From: Psychrobacillus sp044762855
GTDB taxonomy: Bacteria > Bacillota > Bacilli > Bacillales_A > Planococcaceae
Assembly (NCBI RefSeq): GCF_044762855.1
Contig: NZ_JBIWFB010000008.1
Span: forward strand, 1-64,000
DNA length: 64,000 nt
Direction of reading: 5' to 3'
Below, piece by piece: positions 51,299 to 59,870 of the stretch. The notes beneath the pieces are model-generated. The model searched no databases and was not told where the DNA came from. It was given only the letters and a program-made list of their open reading frames with translations. Within the stretch, counting starts at the first letter, position 1. The number at the start of each line of letters is the position of its first letter. The position numbers and the translations under genes are program-made.

Positions 51299-52174
51299 CT
51301 AATCTACAATATCCCAAAATTGAGCCACTACTTTTGAGGTAGGGGCATCTTTTAATTTTAAGATGACAGGCTCCACATTATGGCTAAACTGTTTCAATTC
51401 GAATAGCGTTAGATTTTCTAAAAAGGACGATGCGTAATCCATTCTGGGAATAATGGATACTCCTAAACCTTTACTGACAAGGGATGTCACCATAGATATA
51501 TCCTTGCATTCAATGATAATATTTGGTTCTATATGATGTTTTTCAAACGCACTCTGTATTTCTTCGTGGAAAGAATGTCCTTCCATTGCAGCCAACAGGA
51601 TAAAAGGTAATTTGGCGATTTGTTTAAATGTTACGTATGGGTTTGAAAATGGCATGGACCAGCTAGTCGGAACTATAACGACATACGGTTGTTTTTTTAA
51701 TAGTTTCATCTCATAGTGTTCGCTACTACTTAGACGTAAAAGAAATGCTAAATCTATTTCTCTTTGTTCGAGTCTTTTTAACAATTCTTCTGAGTTGCCG
51801 TTAATAATATTGATTTTGACGTTTGGAAATTGTGTTCGATAAATACTAATGTAGTCGATCAGCATATTGGAGCATGCAGAAGAAACACCAATACGTATAG
51901 TTCCTGCTTTACCTTGTTCGATTTCCTGAATTCTTTGCTTCACATCCTGCATTTGCAAAATCATTTGCTCCGCATATTGATACAATATCTCACCTGTTTC
52001 CGTCAGTTCCCATTTTTTACGATACCGATGGATTAAAGTCGTGCCAAGCTCTGTCTCTAGTTTTTTTAAAAGCTGACTGAGAGGTGGCTGTGCGATATGA
52101 AGTGCTTCTGCAGCTTTAGAAATACTGGACTGTTTAACTATTTCTCTAAAGTAATGTAATTGACGGATATCCAT
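51299..52174 (-). CDS. LysR family transcriptional regulator
   Basis: The 291-residue regulator has the LysR winged helix (MDIRQLHYFREIVKQSSISKAA and IAQPPLSQLLKKLETELG, residues 1-60) and a two-lobed effector domain. It is divergent from a YczE-type membrane protein gene; a dyad sits between them, which suggests local control. Confidence 0.9.
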   Translation of the reverse strand: MDIRQLHYFREIVKQSSISKAAEALHIAQPPLSQLLKKLETELGTTLIHRYRKKWELTETGEILYQYAEQMILQMQDVKQRIQEIEQGKAGTIRIGVSSACSNMLIDYISIYRTQFPNVKINIINGNSEELLKRLEQREIDLAFLLRLSSSEHYEMKLLKKQPYVVIVPTSWSMPFSNPYVTFKQIAKLPFILLAAMEGHSFHEEIQSAFEKHHIEPNIIIECKDISMVTSLVSKGLGVSIIPRMDYASSFLENLTLFELKQFSHNVEPVILKLKDAPTSKVVAQFWDIVD

Positions 52175-52189
52175 TTATGCAGCTCCATT

Positions 52190-52205
52190 ATATGTTTTTT
52201 CATAT
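52190..52205. promoter_or_regulatory. Candidate LysR operator
   Basis: ATATG-N6-CATAT is a perfect inverted repeat between the divergent LysR and YczE-type genes. A related TTTTTCATAT follows at about 52227. Confidence 0.35.
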
Positions 52206-52290
52206 GAATAGTTTATCATATATATATTTTTCATATCTCAAATACGATGTTATGATTATTAAGAAATTAAAAAAAGGAAGCGAAGTATTT

Positions 52291-52962
52291 ATGAATCATA
52301 AAAATGTTACAATGAAGCGCCTCGCCTTATACGTGGGTGGCTTATTTTTTTTGACGCTTGGTATTAGTTTGTCCATTCAAGCTGGACTTGGTGTATCGCC
52401 AGTTTCTTCTTTGGCATATGCCCTGCTGTTAACATCAGGCTTATCAATTGGTATTACTACAGTAATTGCAAATGTTTTTTTTATTATCGTTCAAGCCATA
52501 TTAAATAGACGTATTGATTTAAAAGATTTTATACTTCAATTAATTATATCGTTTCTATTTGGATTCTTTATGAACGCTACTCTAATGCTCGTACGGTTAT
52601 TACCGGCACCTGAATCTATCGTATTACGCTGTATGTATTTAGTGATTAGCTTGTTCGTTGTATCAGTTGGATTAATCGGTTATTTCACAGCAAAACTTCC
52701 ACTAATGCCATATGATGCCTTAACGTATGTTGTGAGCGAAAGATTTAAACTAAAATTTAGTAAAGCAAAAATTACGAGCGATTTACTAAATGTTTGTATC
52801 GCAGCGACACTCGGTTTGGTTTTCATACAGTCTTTTGGATCGATTGGAGTCGGGACGCTAGTAGCGGCTTATTTTATTGGGAAAATTTTAGGGTGGATGA
52901 TATTGCGCTATCAAAAATCTTTACAGCAATGGATATATCAAGATGGAAAAGTGATTGTTTAA
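52291..52962 (+). CDS. YczE/YitT-like membrane protein
   Basis: The 223-residue protein has five to six membrane segments. LFFLTLGISLSIQAGLGVSPV at the N-terminus, AKLPLMPYDALTYVVSERF in the middle and the IGVGTLVAAYFIGKILGWM tail identify the YczE/DUF6198 family. Function is unproven. The frame extends to 52177, but AAAAAGGAAG fits the ATG at 52291. Confidence 0.82.
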   Translation: MNHKNVTMKRLALYVGGLFFLTLGISLSIQAGLGVSPVSSLAYALLLTSGLSIGITTVIANVFFIIVQAILNRRIDLKDFILQLIISFLFGFFMNATLMLVRLLPAPESIVLRCMYLVISLFVVSVGLIGYFTAKLPLMPYDALTYVVSERFKLKFSKAKITSDLLNVCIAATLGLVFIQSFGSIGVGTLVAAYFIGKILGWMILRYQKSLQQWIYQDGKVIV

Positions 52963-53110
52963 GTGGAAAATAATATGAAATAAGCAAACAGGCACAGTAT
53001 CGTTTAGTGCTTGTTTTTTTTACATTCTACCTATATAGGTGGTAATAATATTTTCCTTATTATTGGTTAAATCCTAGCTCTATAATTTAAAAGTATTGTA
53101 AAATATTCTA

Positions 53111-53140
53111 TTGGACAAGTGTTGAAAAATAATGTATATT
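53111..53140 (+). promoter_or_regulatory. Promoter of cold-shock gene 2
   Basis: TTGGAC and TATATT are 18 bp apart, matching the arrangement of copy 1 at 38543-38572. Confidence 0.65.
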
Positions 53141-53175
53141 TAGAATAATAATTAAATTGCTTAACAGAAACAATG

Positions 53176-53234
53176 AATTCACATATTACAAAAAGTAATC
53201 GTGATTATTCGCTACTTTTTGTAATATGTGAATT
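53176..53234 (+). promoter_or_regulatory. Leader hairpin of cold-shock gene 2
   Basis: Two perfect 22-base arms (53176-53197 and 53213-53234), identical to those of copy 1, enclose a 15-base loop that differs at four positions. TTTT follows. Confidence 0.85.
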
Positions 53235-53266
53235 TTTTATTCATCACAATTTTGGAGGTCTTTTAA

Positions 53267-53467
53267 ATGACACAAGGTACAGTAAAATGGTTTAACGCAG
53301 AAAAAGGTTTTGGATTTATCGAAGTTGAAGGCGGAAACGATGTATTCGCTCACTTCTCAGCAATTCAAGGCGAAGGTTTCAAATCACTTGACGAAGGTCA
53401 AAAAGTGGAATTTGATATCGAAGACGGTCAACGTGGACCACAAGCAGCTAATATCGTAAAACTTTAA
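53267..53467 (+). CDS. Cold-shock protein, CspA/CspB family (copy 2)
   Basis: A 66-residue cold-shock protein with RNP1 KGFGFIEV and RNP2 VFAHFSAI. It differs from copy 1 only at residue 62 (Ala instead of Val). GGAGG precedes the ATG. The near-identity extends upstream through the hairpin leader and downstream into the terminator, so gene and control region were duplicated together or are kept alike by conversion. The copies are about 14.6 kb apart in the same orientation. Confidence 0.97.
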   Translation: MTQGTVKWFNAEKGFGFIEVEGGNDVFAHFSAIQGEGFKSLDEGQKVEFDIEDGQRGPQAANIVKL

Positions 53468-53489
53468 TTCTAAAGAATGAAGTAAATGG

Positions 53490-53518
53490 GAGATACTCTT
53501 TATGGGTGTCTCTTTTTT
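53490..53518 (+). terminator. Terminator of cold-shock gene 2
   Basis: GAGATAC pairs with GTGTCTC (one G-T pair), then TTTTTT. It is related to the terminator of copy 1. Confidence 0.9.
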
Positions 53519-53579
53519 GATTTGTTTTTAAACATGGTAACATAAGCATATAAAAATCATCAGATAGGGATGAACCAAG

Positions 53580-54218
53580 ATGAGTAATACACATATATTT
53601 TCCAAGCGTGAAGAGATTGCCAATGCAATTATTCACGGAATTGGAGCTCTTTTAAGTATTGCAGCCCTTGTTATTTTGATTGTGTCTTCTGTGACACAAG
53701 GAACAGCGTGGCATGTAGTGAGTTTTACCTTGTTTGGAGTGACGATGGTGTTGTTATATACATCTTCCACACTCGTTCATGGGTTTCCAGCGGGGCGAGC
53801 GAAAGATGTATTTGAGATAATGGATCACTCGGCCATATACTTTTTTATCGCGGGTACATATACTCCGTTTTTGTTCCTTGCAGTAAAAGGGGCACTTGGT
53901 TGGGCTTTGTTTGGAATTGTGTGGGGGCTTGCGTTTGCTGGTACGGTATTTAAAGCATATTTTGTGAAGCGCTTTTTACATACGTCAACGTTATTATATG
54001 TGGTGATGGGTTGGATGATGGTATTTGCATGGAAACCACTTCTAGCAAATGTACCAACTCAAGGTCTAATTTATCTAGCTGTGGGTGGTGTACTCTATAC
54101 AGTAGGTGCCGTTTTTTATGTATGGCGCGGATTTACGTATCATCATGCGGTTTGGCATATTTTTGTACTTGCAGCATCCATCTTGCATTTCTTTGCAGTG
54201 ATGACTTTGTTGACATAA
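53580..54218 (+). CDS. Hemolysin III family (PAQR) membrane protein
   Basis: The 212-residue protein has seven membrane segments and the hemolysin III/YqfA motifs: EEIANAIIHGIGALLS at the start, SSTLVHGFP and FEIMDHSAIYFFIAGTYTPF in the middle, and HHAVWHIFVLAASILHFFAV at the end. The conserved His and Asp residues could bind zinc. Despite the name, most bacterial members are not proven hemolysins. Confidence 0.92.
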   Translation: MSNTHIFSKREEIANAIIHGIGALLSIAALVILIVSSVTQGTAWHVVSFTLFGVTMVLLYTSSTLVHGFPAGRAKDVFEIMDHSAIYFFIAGTYTPFLFLAVKGALGWALFGIVWGLAFAGTVFKAYFVKRFLHTSTLLYVVMGWMMVFAWKPLLANVPTQGLIYLAVGGVLYTVGAVFYVWRGFTYHHAVWHIFVLAASILHFFAVMTLLT

Positions 54219-54238
54219 ACTTACAAACGCAACAGCGA

Positions 54239-54269
54239 AAAAAGGAGAGTGCCTAGCGCTCTCCTTTTT
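54239..54269. terminator. Shared bidirectional terminator
   Basis: AAAAAGGAGAG pairs with CTCTCCTTTTT between the convergent hemolysin III and siderophore permease genes. Confidence 0.9.
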
Positions 54270-54270
54270 G

Positions 54271-55296
54271 TTATACACTTTTCAAAAGCAAATAGATAAA
54301 ATAAGGTGCTCCTAAAATCGAAACGACAATCCCTACTGGTAATTCCATTGGAGCAAAAATGACGCGACCTAATGTATCTGCTAATAGCAATAGCAGAGCA
54401 CCAAGTAAAGCAGTCAACGGCAATAACTTCGCATGTCTGGCACCAACTAAGCGTCTAGCGATATGCGGGGCAATCAATCCTAAGAAAGTGATGCCTCCTC
54501 CTACTGATACACAGGCACCAGCCAATGCTACAGAAATAAATAAAAGAAATCGTCTTTCTCTTTCAATATTCGCTCCAACTGCTATAGCAATAGAATCTCC
54601 TAATTTCAATACGTCTAGCACGCGAGATTTATAAATAGCTATAGGTATAAGAACGACGAGCCATAATAGTAAAGTCCACACAAAAGTCCAGTTCGTACCC
54701 CAAATAGTTCCGGAAAGCCAGATGATTGCTTTCATAAAATTGATAGGCTCCATCTTCATCTGGAATATGATGAGCCCAGCTCCAAATGCCGCATTGATAC
54801 CAATACCGACGAGCAGTAAACGGGTTGGTGTTACTCGTCCATGCTTCCAAGATAATGTATAAATAAGAAAAGCAGCTAAAAATGCACCGCATAATGCAGC
54901 AAGCGGCATAACAAATATAGACAACCATCCTGCGAAAAATGCTGTGCCTTGAAAGAAAAACATATACAGTACAATGGCAAATCCTGCACCAGCATTGATA
55001 CCCAGAATTCCGGGATCTGCTAGTGGGTTTTGTGAAATACCTTGTAAAATGGCTCCTGATATTGCAATTCCCATCCCTACTAGTAAAGCCATAAAAATTC
55101 TTGGTAAGCGAAAGTCAAAAATAGTTAGTTCATTTGAAGGCGTTCCATTTCCTAATAATGTTGCAACAACCTCACTTAAAGGGATCTTAATATAACCTGC
55201 ATTTATACTTATGAGAATAGAGACTATAATTAAGACGAATAGAGTTATAAGAAGTGATTTATATTTTTTCTCGTTTGTTGATAATAAGTTCTGCAT
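54271..55296 (-). CDS. FecCD family iron-siderophore ABC permease
   Basis: A 341-residue permease with about ten membrane segments and the FecCD motifs RLPRIFMALLVGMGIAISGA, NPLADPGILGINAGAGFAI and FLGLIAPHIARRLVGARH, the last being the ATPase-contact loop. It overlaps the preceding permease gene by one base. It imports ferric siderophore with its partner. No ATPase gene is linked, so an ATPase encoded elsewhere (as for YusV in B. subtilis) must serve it. Confidence 0.92.
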   Translation of the reverse strand: MQNLLSTNEKKYKSLLITLFVLIIVSILISINAGYIKIPLSEVVATLLGNGTPSNELTIFDFRLPRIFMALLVGMGIAISGAILQGISQNPLADPGILGINAGAGFAIVLYMFFFQGTAFFAGWLSIFVMPLAALCGAFLAAFLIYTLSWKHGRVTPTRLLLVGIGINAAFGAGLIIFQMKMEPINFMKAIIWLSGTIWGTNWTFVWTLLLWLVVLIPIAIYKSRVLDVLKLGDSIAIAVGANIERERRFLLFISVALAGACVSVGGGITFLGLIAPHIARRLVGARHAKLLPLTALLGALLLLLADTLGRVIFAPMELPVGIVVSILGAPYFIYLLLKSV

Positions 55297-56330
55297 TATA
55301 ATCCTCTCCCTTCTTTACGTGCTAGGTAGAGGAAGAACGGTACCCCGATGATCGCAGTGACAGCCCCTACTGGTGTTTCGAAAGGAGCATTGATCATCCG
55401 ACCAATCATATCCGCTACGATCAGTAAAAGCCCCCCTAAAACTGCAGAACAAGGAATAATCCATCTATAATCGACGCCGACGATAAACCTCGTAATATGA
55501 GGTACTACTAACCCGACAAATCCAATCATCCCAGCTATAGACACTGCGGCACCTGTTAGAAGTAATACAACAATCGTACCTAAAAACCGAATAACTCCTG
55601 TCCGTTGACCAAGTCCTCTAGCAATTTCTTCCCCTAAACTTAGTACGGAAATAGATCGAGAAAGAACTAAAGCTAAAATAATCCCTGCAATGATAAAGGG
55701 TAGTGCAAAGATAATATGTTGCGGCTGTACACTAGATACTCCGCCTGCATACCAATAACTAATATCTTTTGACACATTAAATTTAATCCCAATAGCAGTA
55801 GACAATGAACTAAGCAGTGATGTAATAGCAGAACCTGCTAGCGCCAGCTTAACAGTCGTCATTCCGCCTTTGGCCATTGCAGTGATCCCAAATACTAAAG
55901 CAGCACCCAAGCCTGCACCGACAAAAGAAAACATCATTAATCCTAAATACGTAACACTTGGTACAACTGCTAAAGCAATCGCAATTAAGAATGAAGATCC
56001 TGCTGTTACTCCCATGATAGAAGGGGATGCAAGTGGATTTCTTGTCATTCCTTGCATAATAGCACCAGATATAGCGAGCGCTGCCCCTACGAAAATAGCT
56101 GCAATTGCTCGAGGCAACCTCAATTCTCGAATGATAATATGTGATGAGTTTTCCTTGTCAAAATGAAAAAGTGCATCCCAAACAATTTGAGCACTTTGAT
56201 TTGTTGCGCCAAGATTTATAGATAGGACGACACTTAATATTAATAGAATAATGCCAACAATAATGATTGTCATGCTCATGAAAGGATGTTTATTGTTCTG
56301 AAAAGGTTCCTTCTCTACATTTGTCTTCAT
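55296..56330 (-). CDS. FecCD family iron-siderophore ABC permease
   Basis: A 344-residue partner permease with RELRLPRAIAAIFVGAALAISG, NPLASPSIMGVTAGSSFLI and FVGLVVPHITRFIVGVDYR. The frame extends to a TTG at 56348, but GGAG overlaps that codon and fits the ATG at 56330. It is transcribed divergently from the binding-protein gene, with a Fur box in the shared region. Confidence 0.92.
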   Translation of the reverse strand: MKTNVEKEPFQNNKHPFMSMTIIIVGIILLILSVVLSINLGATNQSAQIVWDALFHFDKENSSHIIIRELRLPRAIAAIFVGAALAISGAIMQGMTRNPLASPSIMGVTAGSSFLIAIALAVVPSVTYLGLMMFSFVGAGLGAALVFGITAMAKGGMTTVKLALAGSAITSLLSSLSTAIGIKFNVSKDISYWYAGGVSSVQPQHIIFALPFIIAGIILALVLSRSISVLSLGEEIARGLGQRTGVIRFLGTIVVLLLTGAAVSIAGMIGFVGLVVPHITRFIVGVDYRWIIPCSAVLGGLLLIVADMIGRMINAPFETPVGAVTAIIGVPFFLYLARKEGRGL

Positions 56331-56398
56331 ATGTATGTTAATCTCCAATATTAAAAATATTAGTTGACAATTTCGGCTTTGTGTATTTTAATTGAAAC

Positions 56399-56413
56399 CG
56401 AGAATCATTATCA
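56399..56413. promoter_or_regulatory. Fur box
   Basis: CGAGAATCATTATCA matches the 7-1-7 Fur consensus TGATAATNATTATCA at all but two positions. It lies between the divergent permease and binding-protein genes, so both should be repressed when iron is plentiful. Confidence 0.8.
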
Positions 56414-56449
56414 ACGCAAATAGTATAGCATATTTTTAGGAGGATTTAT

Positions 56450-57451
56450 ATGTTCAGTATATTAAATAAAAAGAAATCATTACAATTAGTGGGAGTAGGA
56501 ATGTTAGCGCTAACACTTGCTGCTTGTGGAGAAGAAAAAACAAGTGAAGAACCGACTTCAACAGAGCAAACTGAACAACAGTCAACTGACACAGGGGAAG
56601 CAGAAGTATCTACGCGTACAGTCACAGATGCAATGGGTAACGAAGTAGATATACCAACTAATCCTGAACGTGTACTTGCTACATATTTGGAAGATAACTT
56701 AGTTGCACTTGGTATTAAACCAGTGGCACAGTGGAGTGTAAAAGATGGAGCTAGTATACAAGGGTATTTACAAAAAGAATTAGAAGGTATCCCTACAATT
56801 CCGCATGATTTACCATTTGAAGCTGTTCAAGAAGTAGCACCAGATTTGATCATTATGGATTCTGCAACCATGGTGGAAGGTGGAAAATACGAGCAGTATA
56901 GCAAGATCGCACCGACCTACGTAATTGGTACAGAAATGAATAATGATTGGCGTGACGAATTACTTCGTGTTGGAGAAGTATTTGATAAAAAAGAGGAAGC
57001 ACAAAAAGCACTAGATAACTACGATGCAAAAGCTGCAGCAGCAAAAGAAACGATTGAAAAGGAAGTTGGTAATCCTTCCGTAGCTGCTATTTGGTTAGTA
57101 GGAGGCAAGTTCTTTATCGTAAGTGAAACTCTTTCTAGTGGAGCCGTAATGTATGGTGATTTAGGATTAAAAGTACCTGATGTAGTGAAAGAAATATCAG
57201 CAAGTGCTACTGGAAACTGGAGTGAAATTTCTTTAGAGAAACTGGTAGAGTTGGATGCGGAGTATTTATTCCTAATCGATAGTGATAAGGAAAGTGGTTC
57301 GGCAGCTTTGAGCGAGGCATTATGGAATAGTGTTCCTGCTGTAAAAGCGGGCAATGTATATGAGTTTTCACCAGATGAAAGTTGGTTATACACTGGTGCT
57401 ATTGCAAATAGTCAAATGATCGATAACATTTTAAAAAGCATTGTGAAATAA
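56450..57451 (+). CDS. Iron-siderophore substrate-binding lipoprotein
   Basis: The 333-residue lipoprotein has lipobox LAAC, an acidic linker, and a type III binding fold: RTVTDAMGNEVDIPTNPERVLA at the start, a helical backbone of long segments (KEEAQKALDNYDAKAAAAKE) and VVKEISASATGNWSEISLEKL later. It captures a ferric siderophore for the divergently encoded FecCD permeases. Similar to the B. subtilis YfiY type. AGGAGGA precedes the ATG. Confidence 0.92.
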   Translation: MFSILNKKKSLQLVGVGMLALTLAACGEEKTSEEPTSTEQTEQQSTDTGEAEVSTRTVTDAMGNEVDIPTNPERVLATYLEDNLVALGIKPVAQWSVKDGASIQGYLQKELEGIPTIPHDLPFEAVQEVAPDLIIMDSATMVEGGKYEQYSKIAPTYVIGTEMNNDWRDELLRVGEVFDKKEEAQKALDNYDAKAAAAKETIEKEVGNPSVAAIWLVGGKFFIVSETLSSGAVMYGDLGLKVPDVVKEISASATGNWSEISLEKLVELDAEYLFLIDSDKESGSAALSEALWNSVPAVKAGNVYEFSPDESWLYTGAIANSQMIDNILKSIVK

Positions 57452-57460
57452 TTAAAAATA

Positions 57461-57499
57461 AAAGCTGCTTCCCATTTTAGTTGGGAGCAGTTTTTATTT
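57461..57499. terminator. Shared terminator
   Basis: CTGCTTCCCA pairs with TGGGAGCAG (one bulge), followed by a T run, between the binding-protein and TetR genes. Confidence 0.8.
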
Positions 57500-58111
57500 T
57501 TGTATCCCCCTAAGTATAGCCTTCGTAAATTTTCTACTCTCTTCTAAAAGATCATAGCCACCTTCGAATAATTGCCAGTCATATAATGTTCCTCTCATAC
57601 AGCGGGTGATGAGCATTGTCACTTCATTCGAAGTAAGATCCATCGTTACTTCCTTGTTTTCTTGTGCTTCTGTAACTAATGATTGAATAATCTTGTATAG
57701 CTTTCGATCGGTATTCGTGAAAAAGTTGTTTTCAGCTTGCATGAGACCACTCATGTAGACTGTCCGCATAAGATCTTTTCCTAGTTCATCTCGTAAGTAA
57801 ATCATTTGAGATTCAATTAGACGGAGAATTTTCTCTTGAAAATTTAACTCTTTAGAGAGTGCTTCAAAAAAATCTGCATAGAAATCGTCTATTTCTTTGA
57901 ATTTCTCTAGAAAAACATCATATTTAGAGGGGAAGTATACATAAAAAGCTCCTTTGGATACGCCAGATTTTTTTACAATTTCATCTACTGTGACACGGTC
58001 AAATCCTTCTTTGCTGAATAGTTCCAAAGCGGTTTCCAGTATTTTTTTCTTCGTTTGTAATGCTTGTTTTTGTCTGGGGGTTAATTGTTCCGTTAACAAT
58101 TGATTCTTCAC
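57494..58111 (-). CDS. TetR family transcriptional regulator
   Basis: The 205-residue protein has the TetR helix-turn-helix at about residues 20-65 (VTVDEIVKKSGVSKGAFYVYFPSKYDV) and a helical effector domain. GTG start, weak AAGGAT upstream. It is divergent from the acyl-CoA ligase and MHS transporter genes; two tandem palindromes in the intergenic region are likely its operators. A fatty-acid or organic-acid CoA ester could be the inducer. Confidence 0.9.
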   Translation of the reverse strand: MKNQLLTEQLTPRQKQALQTKKKILETALELFSKEGFDRVTVDEIVKKSGVSKGAFYVYFPSKYDVFLEKFKEIDDFYADFFEALSKELNFQEKILRLIESQMIYLRDELGKDLMRTVYMSGLMQAENNFFTNTDRKLYKIIQSLVTEAQENKEVTMDLTSNEVTMLITRCMRGTLYDWQLFEGGYDLLEESRKFTKAILRGIQK

Positions 58112-58166
58112 ATCCTTAGTTAATAGTATAAAATAAACATAATATTCTTAAAAGACAGAAAATTTA

Positions 58167-58195
58167 TTGACATAAGAAAAAGGTTAATTTAATAT
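58167..58195 (+). promoter_or_regulatory. Promoter of the acyl-CoA ligase operon
   Basis: TTGACA and TAATAT are 17 bp apart, three bases before the first palindrome. Confidence 0.6.
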
Positions 58196-58197
58196 AA

Positions 58198-58222
58198 TGA
58201 CTATAGTCAATGACTGTAGTCA
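58198..58222. promoter_or_regulatory. Tandem palindromic operators for TetR
   Basis: TGACTATAGTCA (58198-58209) is a perfect palindrome. TGACTGTAGTCA (58211-58222) is the same with one change. Their centres are 13 bp apart, just downstream of the -10, well placed for repression by the divergent TetR protein. Confidence 0.75.
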
Positions 58223-58243
58223 TTTATTTCTATTATAACTAAA

Positions 58244-58258
58244 TGTAAGCGCTTTACA
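58244..58258. promoter_or_regulatory. Cre-like element with one extra base
   Basis: TGTAAGCGCTTTACA resembles the CcpA site TGTAANCGNTNACA but carries one additional T, so it may bind more weakly. It lies between the promoter and the ligase start, a typical roadblock position. Confidence 0.4.
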
Positions 58259-58286
58259 AACGAATATATAAAGGAAGTGGAGTCTG

Positions 58287-59852
58287 TTGGATATTATCGG
58301 AAAGAAAACATTGCGTGATTTATTGGCCGAAAAAGTAGCTATGCATCGCGATAAGACCTTTCTATTATTTGAAGATAAAGAGGAGAGAAGGTCGGAGTTA
58401 ACATACGGGGAGTTTGCTTCGAAAGTTAACCGATTAAGTCAAGTTTTCCTTAAATTTGGTGTAAAGAAGGGTACCCATGTCACATTGCATCTTCCCAATA
58501 ATCTAGAGTTCATCGTTTCATGGTTCGCATTAGCTAATATTGGAGCAATTATGGTACCGACTAATATATTATCTACTTCCGATGAAATGGAATATATATT
58601 AAATCATTCAGAATCTCTATTACTCATAACAGAAGAAGAATACGTAGAAAAATTTGAAAGAATCCGCGAGCAGTTGCCTTATTTACAGCAAATATTGCTC
58701 GCAAGATATAAAGGAGAAGCGCATAAAGAACAAGACTTAAGCGGGCTAATAGCAGCTGCAAAAGAGGAAGTTCCAACTATTCCATTAGAGTCAGAGGATA
58801 TTGCAGCAATGCTTTATACATCCGGCACTACCTCAAAACCTAAAGGTGTTCAAATTACTCATGCAAACTATATTTTTACTGGGGAAGTAATGTCCAAATC
58901 GATACGTTTAAGTCCTGAGGATCGTCAATTTCTTGTCCTACCTTTATTTCATGGGAATGCGCAGTACTACTCCACCATGTCGGCTTTAGTGGTAGGGGCG
59001 AGTGTTGCATTAACGGAAAAATTTAGTGCTTCAAGATATTTTAAACAAGCGAAAAGACTCGGTGTCACGGTAGGTTCATTATTTGCCGCACCAATTCGCA
59101 TGATTCTTGCACAAAACTATGATCCTACTGACAAAGATCATAGTATCCGCATTATTTGGTTTGCACAGATGGTATCTGAAAATCAGTTGGAGCAATTTGA
59201 AGAAAAATATGGCGTTTCTTTGCTTCAAATGTATGGAATGACGGAAACAGTCGGTGTGCCGCTTATGAATCCACTGGATGGTATTCGTAAAAACTTGAGT
59301 ATTGGTAAGCCAACAATCGGGTATGAAGTATTGGTTGTTGATGAGAATGGCAATGAAGTACCGATTGGTCAAGCAGGTCAGATTATTGTAAAAGGGGTTC
59401 CTGGGCGTACGCTTATGAAAGGCTATTTTAAAAACGAAGAGGCCACAAAAGAGACGCTTCAAAATGGGTGGTTGCATACTGGGGACAATGCAAGAATTGG
59501 AGAAGACGGCTATTTCTATTTTGTAGACCGAATAAAAGATATGATCAAAAGATCTGGAGAAAATGTTGCGGCAAATGAAGTAGAAAGCGTTCTTGCAATG
59601 CATCCAAGTGTATATGAAACGGCAGTAATTGGAATTCCAGATGATATGCGTGATGAAGCAATTAAGGCTTACGTTATTTTACACGATGATAAATACGTTA
59701 CAGAGGAAGAGCTACTTGAATTTTGCCGTGTGCGTTTAGCGAAGTTTAAAGTTCCGGATGTAATTGAATTTACGAATGAGTTTCCGCGAACATCGGTAGG
59801 AAAGATTCAAAAACATATTCTTAGACTAGGGACATCAAAAGTGAATATTTAA
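58287..59852 (+). CDS. Class I adenylate-forming acyl-CoA ligase
   Basis: The 521-residue enzyme has the AMP-binding motif AMLYTSGTTSKPKGVQITH, the YGMTET core, GWLHTGDNARI, VDRIKDMIKRSGENVAANEVE and the final catalytic Lys in SVGKIQKH. It activates a carboxylic acid to its CoA thioester; the sequence resembles medium-chain or crotonobetaine/carnitine-type ligases but does not settle the substrate. TTG start with AAGGAAGTGGAG. The transporter gene follows after 18 bases. Confidence 0.9.
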   Translation: MDIIGKKTLRDLLAEKVAMHRDKTFLLFEDKEERRSELTYGEFASKVNRLSQVFLKFGVKKGTHVTLHLPNNLEFIVSWFALANIGAIMVPTNILSTSDEMEYILNHSESLLLITEEEYVEKFERIREQLPYLQQILLARYKGEAHKEQDLSGLIAAAKEEVPTIPLESEDIAAMLYTSGTTSKPKGVQITHANYIFTGEVMSKSIRLSPEDRQFLVLPLFHGNAQYYSTMSALVVGASVALTEKFSASRYFKQAKRLGVTVGSLFAAPIRMILAQNYDPTDKDHSIRIIWFAQMVSENQLEQFEEKYGVSLLQMYGMTETVGVPLMNPLDGIRKNLSIGKPTIGYEVLVVDENGNEVPIGQAGQIIVKGVPGRTLMKGYFKNEEATKETLQNGWLHTGDNARIGEDGYFYFVDRIKDMIKRSGENVAANEVESVLAMHPSVYETAVIGIPDDMRDEAIKAYVILHDDKYVTEEELLEFCRVRLAKFKVPDVIEFTNEFPRTSVGKIQKHILRLGTSKVNI

Positions 59853-59870
59853 GTAAGAGGAGGAGAATTA

